Made by a program: the position numbers and the translations under genes. From contig NC_041002.1 of NCBI RefSeq assembly GCF_004193775.1, positions 2,157,261 through 2,221,260 on the forward strand: a DNA stretch of 64,000 nucleotides, written 5' to 3'. Shown here one piece after another: positions 51,030 through 62,319 of this stretch (the first letter of the stretch is position 1; every line of letters begins with the position of its first letter). The notes beneath the pieces are model-generated. The model was not told the DNA's origin, ran no database searches, and saw only the letters and a list, made by a program, of their open reading frames with translations. Source of the stretch: Glycine soja (Eukaryota > Streptophyta > Magnoliopsida > Fabales > Fabaceae).

Positions 51030-52050
51030 TAATACTAGCGGAATTGATTAAAATTTCTTCTAGTAAGCACGGTTCACTTCCAATTTGGGATCCTGAAGAT
51101 GTTTCTACACTATTTCTTTTGTTATACTTTCTGATGCTTCGGTCTACCTTGGCAGCGATGGGGCTCAAGTTGTTTTTGGACTTGTCATTGCAGGCAATGC
51201 AGTTAAGCACTGTTTTAGTCAAATTAACCAAAAAAACAAAAACAACAAAATTGTTCTTCAAGAAGGGTTATTCCATTTGCTAATTTTTTTCGTTCATAGT
51301 AAAAAAATATTAATAATTAACATCAACCAAAATTGGTTTGTTCAGGACCAGCAAAATGGATTCAAATCCCATAACTATTTAGTGTGGTGTATGCTTTGAT
51401 TTTCTTATTAAAAAAATAAGTTTCTAGTAGAATTCAATACATAATTTCTGATTCAATGTCAAGGTTATCTAAAATTATTTCAATTGAAAATTAATTCTAG
51501 ATATAAAATCAATTTTCGGATGATTCAACATGAATTGAGAAACACACACATACAAAATATCTAAGTTTTTTTTTTAAAGCAAAATATATGAGAGAGGATG
51601 CTAAAGAATGAAGCACAAGGAATTCTCATTCAAGCACCAGCTAGGAACTGAACAAATATACTAGAGTTGTTGCATATTGTGCAGATCTACACCAGTACCA
51701 TGCAAAGCCTATATCCATACCCCTAATATAGAAAGGAAAAGAAATAGGAACTCATTGTTGATGTAAAACGGTATTTGAGCCAATTATCCACTAATACAAG
51801 AGATATATATAGTGATGCTTGCTCCAATTCAAGACTAGGATCTCACATTTGCTTCATGACTTCTTCCCAGTTTAAGTAGAATCACAGGAAAATGACTTGT
51901 CTCTTGCCACCCAAATAAAAGGCTATAGACCACATTAAAGCAAAACAACATACATGACTCATCCACAAATCCTTTAGCTTCCAGATTCTATAGTATTAAC
52001 TTCAATATTAGAATTGAAAAAAACTCCTTAGCCTCTTTCGTCCTCACTGA
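51030..52050. other. Intergenic region
   Basis: 3' flank of the UGT gene; no gene seen. TGCAGTTAAGCACTGTTTT near 51200 resembles sequence after the UGT pseudogene near 57920, which supports tandem duplication of the two. Confidence 0.5.
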
Positions 52051-53246
52051 TTTAGGGGGGTGTATTGGATTAAGATTTCAAAGGATTTTAAAAGACTTTT
52101 TTATGATTAAAAAGTCTTGTGGTATTCAATCAAGACTTTTATAAAATATAAACAAATCTTGTGGTATTCAATTAAGACAATAAAGATTTTTTTTTCAGGG
52201 CAACAAAATCTGTTGGTATTCAATTGAGATTTCTTACCACTTTTAAAATGTCTTTTGGTATTCAAAAGTAAATAGATTTTGATGGATTCTTTTGTGGAAT
52301 GGATTTTGAGAGACTTTTTAGTTAGAAATACACATAAAATACTCCTCCAACAATCTCACCCAAACCCTTGAGACTTTTCATAATCTTCCAAAGACTTTTT
52401 CTTCTCCTGCCGAACAAGACACAAACCACTACCAGGTTCATTTTCTTACAACTTTTCAATCAATTTTACCTATTTTTTTAATGGCAATCGATAGTCAATA
52501 TTGTTCATACTATATGTATATTACGCAAATCAAAAGAAAAGGGTGTTGTATATGCTTCTCAAGATTTCGTATTCATATTGTTTTCAAAGTTCAGGCAATG
52601 AATATGCATCAAAAGAATGGCAATTGATATGCATCAAGATTTCATATTGCTTTTTTTTAGTACTGTATATGCAAATCAAAATAAAAAACTCTTTTTTTTT
52701 CTGTTTCTTCAACTTGTTTTTTTACAACGTCCATTATTATTATTATTATTTTCTTGTGTTATTATTAAAATGTTAATTATTAATGTGTTATTATTATTTT
52801 TTTGACAGCGTTTTATTATTATTATTATTGTGTTAATAATTTTTTAATTGTTATTGTGTTATTATTATTGTTATTTTGTTAATAGTTTTTTTTTAAATGA
52901 TTTTATGATATATGAGTATTATTTTTATGGAAAATGCTAACATGTGCCCTTAAGACACTTGTTAGTGTATTATGTATAGAAATTTTGTATTGAAAATTGT
53001 GCAATTTACTTTTTTAAAAGTCAAAAATTGTTGTTTTTAAGACATAGTTACTATTGGAAGTATCCTTAACATGTGCCCTAAGTGCGCATGTTAGCATGAC
53101 CCTTATTTTATTATTAGGTAGTTTTTTATTGGTTTTTCTATTGAATTGTATATTATTCGGGATATAGTCACTATACTTTTGACAATTAGGAAACAATAAC
53201 TATTTTTGTCAAATAACTAGTTTCTTATATATATATTAGCGATCAA

Positions 53247-54347
53247 ATGGGGGATTCACAAGAAAATAACAAAGGAAAGAGTAGAGACAAAGATAATTAT
53301 GTATCTTGGACTATGGAGGATACCAATGAGTTGTTGCACCTCTTGGTGGATCCTATGAATAGGGGATTGCGTGATGCCAATGGGTCACTTAGCAAACAAA
53401 ATGTAGAACGAATAATACTTCCTCAACTCAATGCAAAAACTAAATTCCCTAAAACTTATAGTCATTATTTGAGTCGGATGAAGTGATTTCGAAACCAGTA
53501 TAACATGATGTCAACCCTTATGCGCAACAACTCTGGCTTTGGATGGGACCCAATTGGAAAAACTTTCACTGCTCATGAGGATGTATGGAAAGATTACTTA
53601 AAGGTGAGCTAAGTTCATAATCTTTTAAATATATTAATAGTTATAAATTTAGTAAATTATAATATTTGTAGTATATTAACAATGATTTTTTTTTTGGTCC
53701 CACCCAAGTCACAGCAAACTTCGAGGAAAAAGTATGGTTGATTATGAGTATTTGAAGATCGTTGTTGGGGGTGGAGTTTCTAGCGGGAATAATTCTATAT
53801 CAGTCGATCCAGATGATACTGATGCAACAACTTTTGAGCCAGAAAATAGAACTGTTGGGATAGAAGAATTTTCATATGATCCTAATAGTGATACATTCAT
53901 AACACCAAATAACTATGAACCAGCATATCAGCCTCCATCACCAAACCAACCAAGTCCACCATCCCACCCCCTTTAGATTCAGAGGTTCCCATAGAAAAAC
54001 AAAACTGTCACAAGCGAAGGAGATCCGAGTATGGAGGGAGTTCAAGCGCTGTTGGGATCAACAATCAAGGCAACGTTCTGGAAAATCTTTCTGTTGGCAT
54101 TGGGACTATTGCTGTGAATTTTGAAAAAATATCCAACATGATGGAGAAAAGAGAAAAAGATAGAGATAGAGATATAGAGCTCGAGGGTATTATTTGGGAT
54201 GTTATAAAAGAAATTCCAAATTTGGATGACATAACGCGTTTCAAGACAGTTGAATTGTTAAATACTAAAGCAAAAAAGGATTTTTTCTTGAAGATATCAC
54301 CGGAAGAACGCTCATCTTGGATAAACTTTAAGTTAGGGAATAATTAA
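53247..54347 (+). pseudogene. Transposon-encoded Myb/SANT-like DNA-binding ORF, broken
   Basis: The accessory protein of PIF/Harbinger elements, needed with the transposase for end recognition. It opens MGDSQENNKGK and has a SANT-like WTMEDTNELLHLLVD segment. An in-frame TGA at 53484-53486 interrupts it where the family normally has a Trp; coding similarity (FRNQYNMM, GFGWDPIGKTF) resumes at once. An intron follows at about 53604; before the resumed SHPSHSKLRGK segment the acceptor position reads GG, not AG. A one-base shift in the C-rich stretch near 53970 moves the remainder (RRRSEYGGSSSAVG, MMEKREKDRDRDIELEG) to another frame, ending at 54347. Confidence 0.75.
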
Positions 54348-54449
54348 TATTTTGATCATCTATTATTAACATATTATTTTATAACAAAATTATAATTATA
54401 ATTGTGATTATTATAATAATATTTATGATTATTGATACACACACTTTAG

Positions 54450-55148
54450 GATTGCATTGGAGCTATTGATGGTACACATATTCCTGCATCAGTAAAAGGA
54501 CGAGATGTAAGCAGTTATCGTGATCGTCATGGAAATATATCACAAAATGTATTAGCTGCTTGTAACTTTGATTTGGAATTCATGTACGTTCTTAGCGGGT
54601 GGGAGGGTTCAGCACATGATTCCAAGGTGTTAAGTGATGCTTTGGCAAGGAAGAATGGACTTAAAGTGCCCCAAGGTAAGTATTATCTGGTGGATTGTGG
54701 ATTTCCTAATCGACGCAAATTTTTAGCCCCATATCGAGGTGTACGATATCATCTACAAGATTTTGCAGGTCACGGTAATGACCCTAAAAATGAAAAGGAA
54801 TTATTTAATCTTCGGCATGCATCCTTAAGAAATGTGATTGAGAGGATATTTGGTATTTTTAAATCGCGGTTCACAATTTTTAAGTCAGAACCTCCATTTC
54901 TATTTAAAACACAAGCAGAGCTTGTGTTGGCATGTGCAGCACTTCATAATTTTCTTCGCAAAGAATGTCGTTCTGATGAATTTCCAGTGGAACCTACTGA
55001 CGAGTCTTCATCTTCATCTTCAGTGTTACCAAATTACGAAGACAATGATCATGAACCCATTGTTCAAACACAAGAGCAGGAACGAGAAGATGCTAATATA
55101 TGGAGGACTAATATAGGTTCAGATATGTGGAGAAATGCTAATAATTAG
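54450..55148 (+). pseudogene. PIF/Harbinger transposase, C-terminal DDE part only
   Basis: A continuous frame of about 232 codons after a splice-acceptor-like TTTAG. The three catalytic acidic residues are visible: the Asp of GAIDGTH, the Asp of LVDCGFPN and the Glu of NVIERIFG. The usual N-terminal part of about 150 residues, which carries a helix-turn-helix, is missing. Only about 100 bp of AT-rich sequence separates this frame from the preceding ORF. No start codon is present at its beginning, so it is not expected to make an active enzyme. Confidence 0.75.
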
Positions 55149-55539
55149 GCGAACATGAAGTGAGAATCACTTTGTTATTATTTTTTTAGGCAATAATGAC
55201 TTTGTTATTAAAAGGTTTAAAATTTCTATCGTTTTTATTTTCTTTATTCAAACATTATAATTTATTTATCATCTTTTTCATTCACTTTTGTAACTTCCGT
55301 TATTATTTTGTTTAATCTTTCAAAATCTTAAAAATCCATAAAGTATTTTGAAATCTTAAAAATCTGTGTTAGAAATTCATTAAAATCTTGGGTTAAGAAT
55401 CCTGATTGTAAAAAGTCTTTTAAAAAAAATCTTTTAAAATCCCACAAAATCAATACAATCCCACATAATCTTTTAAAATCTTCAAGATTGTTTTTGTCAA
55501 AATATTCTCTCAAAATCCCAATCCAATACAATTGAAGCA

Positions 55540-56210
55540 CTGCGTCCAAATTTTGCACAAATTGGTTCCACTGATTTGCACAAATTTAGCAGGCCTAAAT
55601 CCTAATCATCACTTCAAGAATGTAGGCTTCACTGCTTCAAGTATAACACAACCATGAGCTGCCAAAAATAAGATTTTTCTCAACCTAAATTCAGTCAAAG
55701 CTATGTTTTTACACGATACAATAGACTAGTACAAAAGACCACCTTATTAACAATGAAAATGGTGACAGGTCCCGTGAATCAGAGCTAAGTAATGTGTGAT
55801 GTTGAATCAACCACGGCTAGTAAGACAGGTACGTACGTGAGTGATATACATCATTAGCTTTCCCGTGCGCTCACATGAGTGTCTTTTTGTGCCGATTGTA
55901 TTCGGACAGTTTTTATGGTATCTTTAATAATCTGGAAAGATTTAATACTATTAATTTTTTAATCAATCAAATTAAATATCATATTTTTATTAATTATATT
56001 TATTTTTAAAACTAATTCTTAATTATTATTTTTTAAAATTTTAAAATTATAACTTTTTTAAATACTAATTTGAAAAAAAAATGACATGTTAAAAGTTATC
56101 AATTTCAAAACCTTTTAAATTATTGAAGGCACCGTACAAATTGTCTTGGATTTGTTGACATTGGAGGACATGTAGACTACACTACAACTATGAAGTGAAA
56201 TTAAAATCAG

Positions 56211-56262
<52 letters not shown>

Positions 56263-56440
56263 AAAAAATTATAAATTTGATTTTTAATATTTTTTTATTA
56301 AAATATGATGTTGGATTTACTTATATATGATGTAAATTACTCATTTGTGTAAAAATCCTTTACGTCTGACTTAACCAATAGTACAATATCAAAGGCAATG
56401 TTAACTAGAGTTGCATTGCAGTAAAGACATGGTTGAAAAT
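55540..56440. other. Intergenic region
   Basis: No gene seen; includes the (TA)n run at 56215-56257 upstream of the UGT pseudogene. Confidence 0.6.
56215..56257. repeat. (TA)n microsatellite
   Basis: About 20 uninterrupted TA units. Confidence 0.95.
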
Positions 56441-56450
56441 GAGAAGAACA

Positions 56451-57883
56451 ATGACAGAAGGTGAAGGAGCGCACGCGCTCATCTTCCCTTGCCCATTGCA
56501 GGGCCACGTAGGGTCCATGCTGAAGCTCTCTGAGAATCCTACCCTACGCTCCATTATTCATTTTTGAACCAGCAACGCGTGTTGCTTCTGGCCTTATTTC
56601 TGGATTCCAAAGCTCTTTGAGTGCAAAGAACTTCCCATTCGATGTATGTATGTATATATGGACTCACGCTAATTAATTCTTTCGTTTCTCTCACCCTACT
56701 TAGTTATATATATCTACGATGCTACATCATACATTCATTCTCGTACCTTTTTTAAATTTGTGCATTCCATTTAGTATATATTAAGAGAACATAGGTTGTG
56801 CCACCATACTGTAAAACAGTTTTATACCATCATTTAATTACAACTCATATAAGTGTGCTGGTTTTGGTGATAATTATTTTAAAAGTCATGTTTCAATATA
56901 CCAATTTCTGTTGCTGAGAAATTAAAGAACGGAAAACAGATTATTCCTTATCAGAAAATTGTATTTATCGTTAATTATAATGTGACCGATTAAGATATGT
57001 AACTGGTTGAAGGAGATGAGGACATGTACCGAATCATATGCAATATGCCTGGCATGGAAAACTTGCTTCGATGTAGAGATCTCCCAAGTTTCTGCAGACC
57101 AGGTACAGAGGGGAACTTGTCTATGGACTGGGTTTGGTTTCAGACCAAACAATCACTTGCAGCAGATGCAGTGATACTGAACACATTTGAGGACCTGTTC
57201 TCTCCAGATACGTCTTCACTTTCCCAAACTCTACACCACCATTTGAACGTGAGAAAATCTGCAGCCAAAGGAAATGATATTCCTTTGTTTAAGAACAGCC
57301 TCAAGGGTCGGTGATATATGTGAGCTTTGGAAGTTCCACGGTTCTGACAAGGGAGGAGTTGGTGGAGTTTTGGCACGGTTTGGTGAACAGAAAGAACCGG
57401 TTCTTGTGGGTGATGCGTCCTGACTTGGTGGTAGGGAAAGAGAATGGTGACTGGATACCGGCGGAGCTGGAGGAAGGGACTAAAGAGAGGGGGTTCATGG
57501 TGGGGTGGGCCCCACAAGAGGAGGTGCTGGCCCACATGGCCGTTGGTGGGTTCTTGACCCACAGTGGGTGGAACTCAACCTTGGAGAGCTTGGTGGCTAG
57601 CGTGCCTATGATTTGTTGTCCTTACTTTGCGAATCAACAGGTTAACAGCAGGTTTGTGAGTGAGGTTTGGAAACTTGGGTTGGATATGAAGGATGTGTGT
57701 GATAGAAAAGTTGTGGAGAAGATGATTAATGATCTCATGGTTCATAGGAAGGAGGAGTTTCTGAAATCAGCTCAAGAAATGGCTATGTTGGCTCACAAGA
57801 GTATCAGTCCAGGTGGTTCCTCATACTCCAGTCTCGATGATTTGATTCAGTACATAAAATCAGCTTGCTTGGAAAATAGCTAA
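56451..57883 (+). pseudogene. UDP-glycosyltransferase pseudogene (tandem copy of the UGT at 49.1 kb)
   Basis: Exon 1 keeps the start (MTEGEGAHALIF) and catalytic-His segment (PLQGHVGSMLKL) but has lost two large blocks relative to the intact neighbour, and has an in-frame TGA at 56565-56567 where the neighbour has a CGA codon. After the intron, the frame MYRIICNMPGMENLL resumes with a rearranged stretch near 57198-57235. A 46-bp deletion at about 57301 shifts the frame and deletes the segment just before GSVIYVSFGSS. The PSPG box (WAPQEEVLAH to FANQQ) and C-terminus (57311-57883) remain open and very similar to the neighbour. The enzyme cannot be made. Confidence 0.9.
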
Positions 57884-58039
57884 TACTAGCACTCTAGCAG
57901 ATCAGGACGTGTAGTTGCAATGCAGTTAGGTTCTGTTTTGGTAAAAGCAAAAACACGGAATGTGGGAGGAAGAAATTTATGATATGATAGGATGAGAGAT
58001 AGAGAGAAATGAGAGGTGTTAATGGATGTTTAAAATAAA

Positions 58040-58167
58040 TGGGGGTATGTGAATCCTTACTCTACTTCATAAGCAAATATAAAACAAGGTTGTACATGCT
58101 GTTACTCATCTATCTCTCTTGTTATCCTTACTCTACTTCATAAGCAAATATAAAATAAATGGGGGTA
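58040..58167. repeat. Short direct duplication next to the copia insertion
   Basis: CCTTACTCTACTTCATAAGC plus CAAATATAAAA occurs at about 58055 and again at about 58126. ATAAATGGGGGTATGTGA occurs at about 58035 and again up to the insertion point. The copia element inserted into the second copy. Confidence 0.8.
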
Positions 58168-58172
58168 TGTGA

Positions 58173-61100
58173 TGTTGGAAGAACAAGAAGATTTTATTTC
58201 ATTTGACACACCAAATACAAGAGTATGATCCCCTATTTATACTAAAATAGAGTGACCATTCACATAATTTGCTTATTCAAGAATACTGAATGCTCACATA
58301 ATTGCTTATTCAAGACTTTGTAACTTACAACCTTACAACTTTCATCTTCCACAATTTAAGGCTCATAAAACTTGTTATTATTATTTTTCTAATTAATATC
58401 TAACATCCTCCCTTAATTGAAAATTCTTCTGCACACCAAGTCTTGCTCGCAATCTTCGAAAATCTTCAAATTTGAGAGGCTTGGTGAAAATATCCACAAC
58501 TTGATCTTGAATTTTCACATGAGTCAATTCTACTTCTTTCTTGGTAATGCACTCTCTAATGAAATGATACCTTGTATCTATATGCTTGCTTCGCTCATGG
58601 AACACCGGATTCTTGGCAAGCTCTTGTGCAAATCTATTATCAACATAGATCTTTGTGCTTTCCTTTTGCAACAACTGAAGTTCCTCCAACAATCTTCTTA
58701 GCCAAATGGTATGACATGTGCAAGAAGTTACAGCTACATACTTGGCTTCACAAGTAGAAAGTGTCACAATGCCTTGCTTCTTAGAACTCCATGTAAAAAC
58801 ACAATCACCCATAAAAAATACAAATCCGGTAGTACTTTTTCTATCATCAACATCTCCGGCAAAATCACTATCACAAAATCCCACAAGCTTATAGTTATTG
58901 GAGGGAGAATAAAACAATCCAAAATCAATTGTACCTTTCAAGTAACGAAGAATTCTTTTTGCGGCTTTTAGATGAGGAGAGGTAGGAGCCTCCGTAAAGC
59001 GACACACAACTCCCACCGCATATAAAATATCGGGCCTTGTATTGGTTAGATACCTTAAACTCCCCACAAGACTCTTGAAGACCGTGGAGTCTACCTTCTC
59101 TCCTTCATCAAACTTTGAAAACTTCAAGCCACCTTCCATAGGTGTGTTCACAGGATTGCAATCAAGCATATGAAATTTCTTCAACACTTCTTTTGTGTAG
59201 CTTTCTTGTGAGACAAAGATACCATTCTCCGTTTGCTTCACTTTCATTCCCAAGTAATATGACATGAGTCCCATATCTGTCATATCAAATTCACGAGACA
59301 TGGACTCCTTGAAGTCTTCAAACAAATTTGGGTTATTGCCGGTAAAGATAAGGTCATCCACATAAAGACAAATAAATAAGACATCACCATTATTAAAAGT
59401 TTTAACATAAAGAGCATACTCATTTTGACAACGAACAAACCCATTGTCTTGGAAGTACTTGTCAATGCGAGTATTCCATGCCCTCGATGCTTGCTTTAGA
59501 CCATACAACGCCTTGTTCAATTTCAAGACTTTTCCTTCTTGACCTTCGATGACAAAACCCATTGGTTGTTCAACATAGACATCTTCCTCAAGATAGCCAT
59601 TTAGAAATGCCGATTTTACATCAAGCTGAAAAATTCTCCACTTCATTTGAGCTGCCAAGGAAATAAGAAGACGAATAGTTTCCATGCGGGCAACCGGTGC
59701 AAACACTTCATCATAATCAACTCCATATTGTTGCTTATAACCTTTAGCTACAAGTCTTGCTTTATGTCTCTCAACCTCTCCTTTTGCATTCTTCTTGATT
59801 TTGAACACCCATTTGACTCCAATTGCTTCATGACCTTTGGGAAGGCTTGATAACTCCCAAGTGTTGTTCTTCTCAATGGCTTTGATTTCTTCTTCCATGG
59901 CTTGTCTCCACCTTTTGTCTTTCATTGCTTCATCAAAGTTTAAGGGTTCACTGTCAACAAAAAGACAAAACAAATCATTTATAACTTCAGTTTCATCATA
60001 TAATTCTTGAATATTTCTCATTCTTCTTGGCCTTTCACTTGAACTCCCTTCAGAAGATGATGAGGCTTCATTGATTGAAGGAGTTGGTGAAAGTGCTGGA
60101 GTTGAATCATTTGGAGTCAAGGCTTCTTCATCTATTTCTTCAAAGTACGGGAAAAAATCATAAGTGTCTTCTTTCTCCTCCCAATTCCATGTGCCTTCTT
60201 CATAGAACTCGACATCTTGGCTCATAATTGTCTTTCCATTGTTTGGATTGTACAATTTGTAGCCTTTTGAGCTTGCATCATAGCCAATGAACACATGTTT
60301 CTCACTCCGATCATCAAGCTTGAATCTTCCTTGGTCGGGTACATGAGCATATGCAATGCTCCCAAATACTCTCAAGTGATCAACTCTTGGCTTCACTCCA
60401 CTCCATGCTTCTTGTGGTGTTTGATCTTTGACATTCTTTGTTGAGGAGCGATTGGACAAATAAACGGCACATGCAACAGCTTCGGCCCAAAATTCCTTTG
60501 GCATATTTTTAGCCTTCAACATACATCTAGTCATATTAAGAATAGTTCTATTTTTTCTCTCCGCTACCCCATTTTGTTGTGCAGATCTAGGAATCGTTAG
60601 AGGGCGACAAATCCCATATTTTTCACAAAATTCATTAAATTCTTTTGATGTGAATTCGCCACCTCTATCAGATCTTAGAGCTTTGATTACATAACCACTC
60701 TCCTTTTTCACAAGAGCTTTAAAATTTTTAAAAGCTACAAATGCCTCAGATTTTTGCTTTAGAAAATAAACCCAAGTCTTTCTACTATAATCATCAATAA
60801 AAAGCAAGAAATATTTATTGTTACCACATGAAGGAGGATTGATTGGGCCACACACATCGGTGTAAACAAGTTGGAGAGGCTCATTTGCTCTTGAATTAGC
60901 TTCTTTTGGAAAACTCCTTCTTGCATGCTTTCCAAGGAGACATGCTTCACACAATTGATTAGGATGGTTGATGTGAGGCATCCCTTTCACCATCTTCTCC
61001 TCTCCTAAGGATTTTAGTGCTCCAAAATTCAAGTGCCCAAATCTCATATGCCAACACCATGATTCATCTTTTATGCTAGCCTTCAAACATTTTGCTTCAT

Positions 61101-62314
61101 TGGTTTTAATGTTCAAAGTGAACATTCTATTTCTTGACATAAACACCTTGGCAATCAAATTAGAATTTTGATCTCGAAGCCATAAACAACAATCTTTCAT
61201 ATGAATTTCATACCCCTTTTCAACAAGTTGTCCCAAACTCAAAATATTGCTTTTTAGTTTAGGAACATAGTAAACATCCGTGATTAATTTGTGAGCACCA
61301 TCTTTTAAAGAAATTAAAATGGTACCTTTTCCTTGGATTTGCACCTTGGAAGAATCTCCAAAAGAAACATTTCCTTTCACCTTCTCATCAAGTTCCACAA
61401 ATTTCTCTTTGCATCCACACATGTGATTGCTTGCTCCATTGTCAAGATACCATAAGCATTTGTCTTCCTTCTCACCATTATTAAGTGATAGTAGTAGTGT
61501 TGACTCTTCAACTTCTTTATCTTCTTTATCATCATCAAAATTGACCTTCTCTTCAACATTTGTTCTACACTCCCAAGAGTAATGGCCATATTTATGACAA
61601 TTAAAACATTCAACATTAGATTTATCATACCTCCTTTCATATGCTTTTTCATAATTGTTTCTACCTCTTCCTCTTCCTCTTCCACAACTTCTAGTGGATT
61701 GATGGCTCCTCCATTCATTATTGTCAAAATTATCACGATCTTCTCTTCCTCTTCTTCCTTGGCCATGACCACGTCCACGACCACGTCCACGTGCTTTTTG
61801 ACTATTTTCTCCTCCATTTTCTTTCAAAGAAGCTTTGGCTTTGAGGACTTGCTCCAATGGCTCATCATGTCTTCTATTGAACCTTTCTTCATAGGCTTGA
61901 GGAGAACCTAACAAGGCTTTCATGTGACAACACCAATTATCATAATTCTCTTTGGTAAGACGAGGGAATTGAAACATACTCAAGCCATTGCTTGCCATCG
62001 CTTAACTCACAAAGCGTTTCTCTCTCAACTCACAAAGTGTTTCTCTCTCAACACTCTAGAATTCAAGCTCTGATACCACTTTGTTGGAAGAAGAAGAAGA
62101 TTTTATTTCATTTGGCACACCAAATACAAGAGTATGATCCCCTATTTATACTAAAATAGAGTGACCACTCACATAATTTGTTTATTCAAGAATACTGAAT
62201 GCTCACATAATTGCTTATTCAAGACTTTGTAACTTACAACCTTACAACTTTCATCTTCCACAATTTAAGGCTCATAAAACTTGTTATTATTATTTTTCTA
62301 ATTAATATCTAACA
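58173..62314 (-). mobile_element. Ty1/copia LTR retrotransposon, young, with Gag deletion
   Basis: LTRs at 58173-58405 (3' LTR) and 62082-62314 (5' LTR) are each 233 bp, start TGTTGGAAGAA and end CTAACA. By eye they differ at four positions. A perfect 5-bp target-site duplication, TGTGA, flanks the element (58168-58172, 62315-62319). On the minus strand AAGTGGTATCAGAGCTT follows the 5' LTR, a standard initiator-Met primer site. AATTAAGGGAGGA lies before the 3' LTR as the polypurine tract. The interior carries one long ORF. Confidence 0.97.
58393..61998 (-). CDS. Copia Gag-Pol polyprotein, 1201 codons, Gag core missing
   Basis: Uninterrupted minus-strand frame that runs through the polypurine tract and stops just inside the 3' LTR. 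Order: a short Gag N-terminus (about 1-32), an Arg/Gly-rich stretch, a zinc knuckle (CFNCHKYGHYSWEC, about 132-145), protease (WYLDNGASNHM), integrase with an HHCC finger (WHMRFGHLN, CEACLLGKH) and DDE residues (VYTDVCGP, LRSDRGGEF, NGVAERKNRT), reverse transcriptase with its YVDD box (CLYVDDLIF), and RNase H (GFCDSDFAGD, STCEAKYVA). This is the Ty1/copia order. The usual UBN2-type Gag core of roughly 190 residues is absent: MKALLG runs directly into SPQAYEE. Protein was read only from the given sequence; activity is not established. Confidence 0.93.
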   Translation of the reverse strand: MASNGLSMFQFPRLTKENYDNWCCHMKALLGSPQAYEERFNRRHDEPLEQVLKAKASLKENGGENSQKARGRGRGRGHGQGRRGREDRDNFDNNEWRSHQSTRSCGRGRGRGRNNYEKAYERRYDKSNVECFNCHKYGHYSWECRTNVEEKVNFDDDKEDKEVEESTLLLSLNNGEKEDKCLWYLDNGASNHMCGCKEKFVELDEKVKGNVSFGDSSKVQIQGKGTILISLKDGAHKLITDVYYVPKLKSNILSLGQLVEKGYEIHMKDCCLWLRDQNSNLIAKVFMSRNRMFTLNIKTNEAKCLKASIKDESWCWHMRFGHLNFGALKSLGEEKMVKGMPHINHPNQLCEACLLGKHARRSFPKEANSRANEPLQLVYTDVCGPINPPSCGNNKYFLLFIDDYSRKTWVYFLKQKSEAFVAFKNFKALVKKESGYVIKALRSDRGGEFTSKEFNEFCEKYGICRPLTIPRSAQQNGVAERKNRTILNMTRCMLKAKNMPKEFWAEAVACAVYLSNRSSTKNVKDQTPQEAWSGVKPRVDHLRVFGSIAYAHVPDQGRFKLDDRSEKHVFIGYDASSKGYKLYNPNNGKTIMSQDVEFYEEGTWNWEEKEDTYDFFPYFEEIDEEALTPNDSTPALSPTPSINEASSSSEGSSSERPRRMRNIQELYDETEVINDLFCLFVDSEPLNFDEAMKDKRWRQAMEEEIKAIEKNNTWELSSLPKGHEAIGVKWVFKIKKNAKGEVERHKARLVAKGYKQQYGVDYDEVFAPVARMETIRLLISLAAQMKWRIFQLDVKSAFLNGYLEEDVYVEQPMGFVIEGQEGKVLKLNKALYGLKQASRAWNTRIDKYFQDNGFVRCQNEYALYVKTFNNGDVLFICLYVDDLIFTGNNPNLFEDFKESMSREFDMTDMGLMSYYLGMKVKQTENGIFVSQESYTKEVLKKFHMLDCNPVNTPMEGGLKFSKFDEGEKVDSTVFKSLVGSLRYLTNTRPDILYAVGVVCRFTEAPTSPHLKAAKRILRYLKGTIDFGLFYSPSNNYKLVGFCDSDFAGDVDDRKSTTGFVFFMGDCVFTWSSKKQGIVTLSTCEAKYVAVTSCTCHTIWLRRLLEELQLLQKESTKIYVDNRFAQELAKNPVFHERSKHIDTRYHFIRECITKKEVELTHVKIQDQVVDIFTKPLKFEDFRRLRARLGVQKNFQLREDVRY

Positions 62315-62319
62315 TGTGA

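Larger units (their letters stand above)
52055..55535 (+). mobile_element. PIF/Harbinger-type DNA transposon, defective
   Basis: The left end TGTATTGGATTAAGATTT (52061) is matched on the minus strand of the right end by TGTATTGGATTGGGATTT (ending near 55531), giving imperfect terminal inverted repeats. A GGGGGG run precedes the left repeat and is not found at the right end. Subterminal TGGTATTCAAT-AAGA motifs repeat at the left. Inside are a Myb/SANT-like ORF and a DDE transposase region, both damaged. No clear 3-bp target-site duplication. Confidence 0.8.

Noticed and set aside
51340..51375. B-box-like GATTCAAATCCC as a SINE or tRNA gene
   Set aside because: No A box at proper spacing, no cloverleaf and no flanking duplication.
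58417..58971. Plus-strand frames inside the copia element
   Set aside because: Shadows of the minus-strand Gag-Pol frame.
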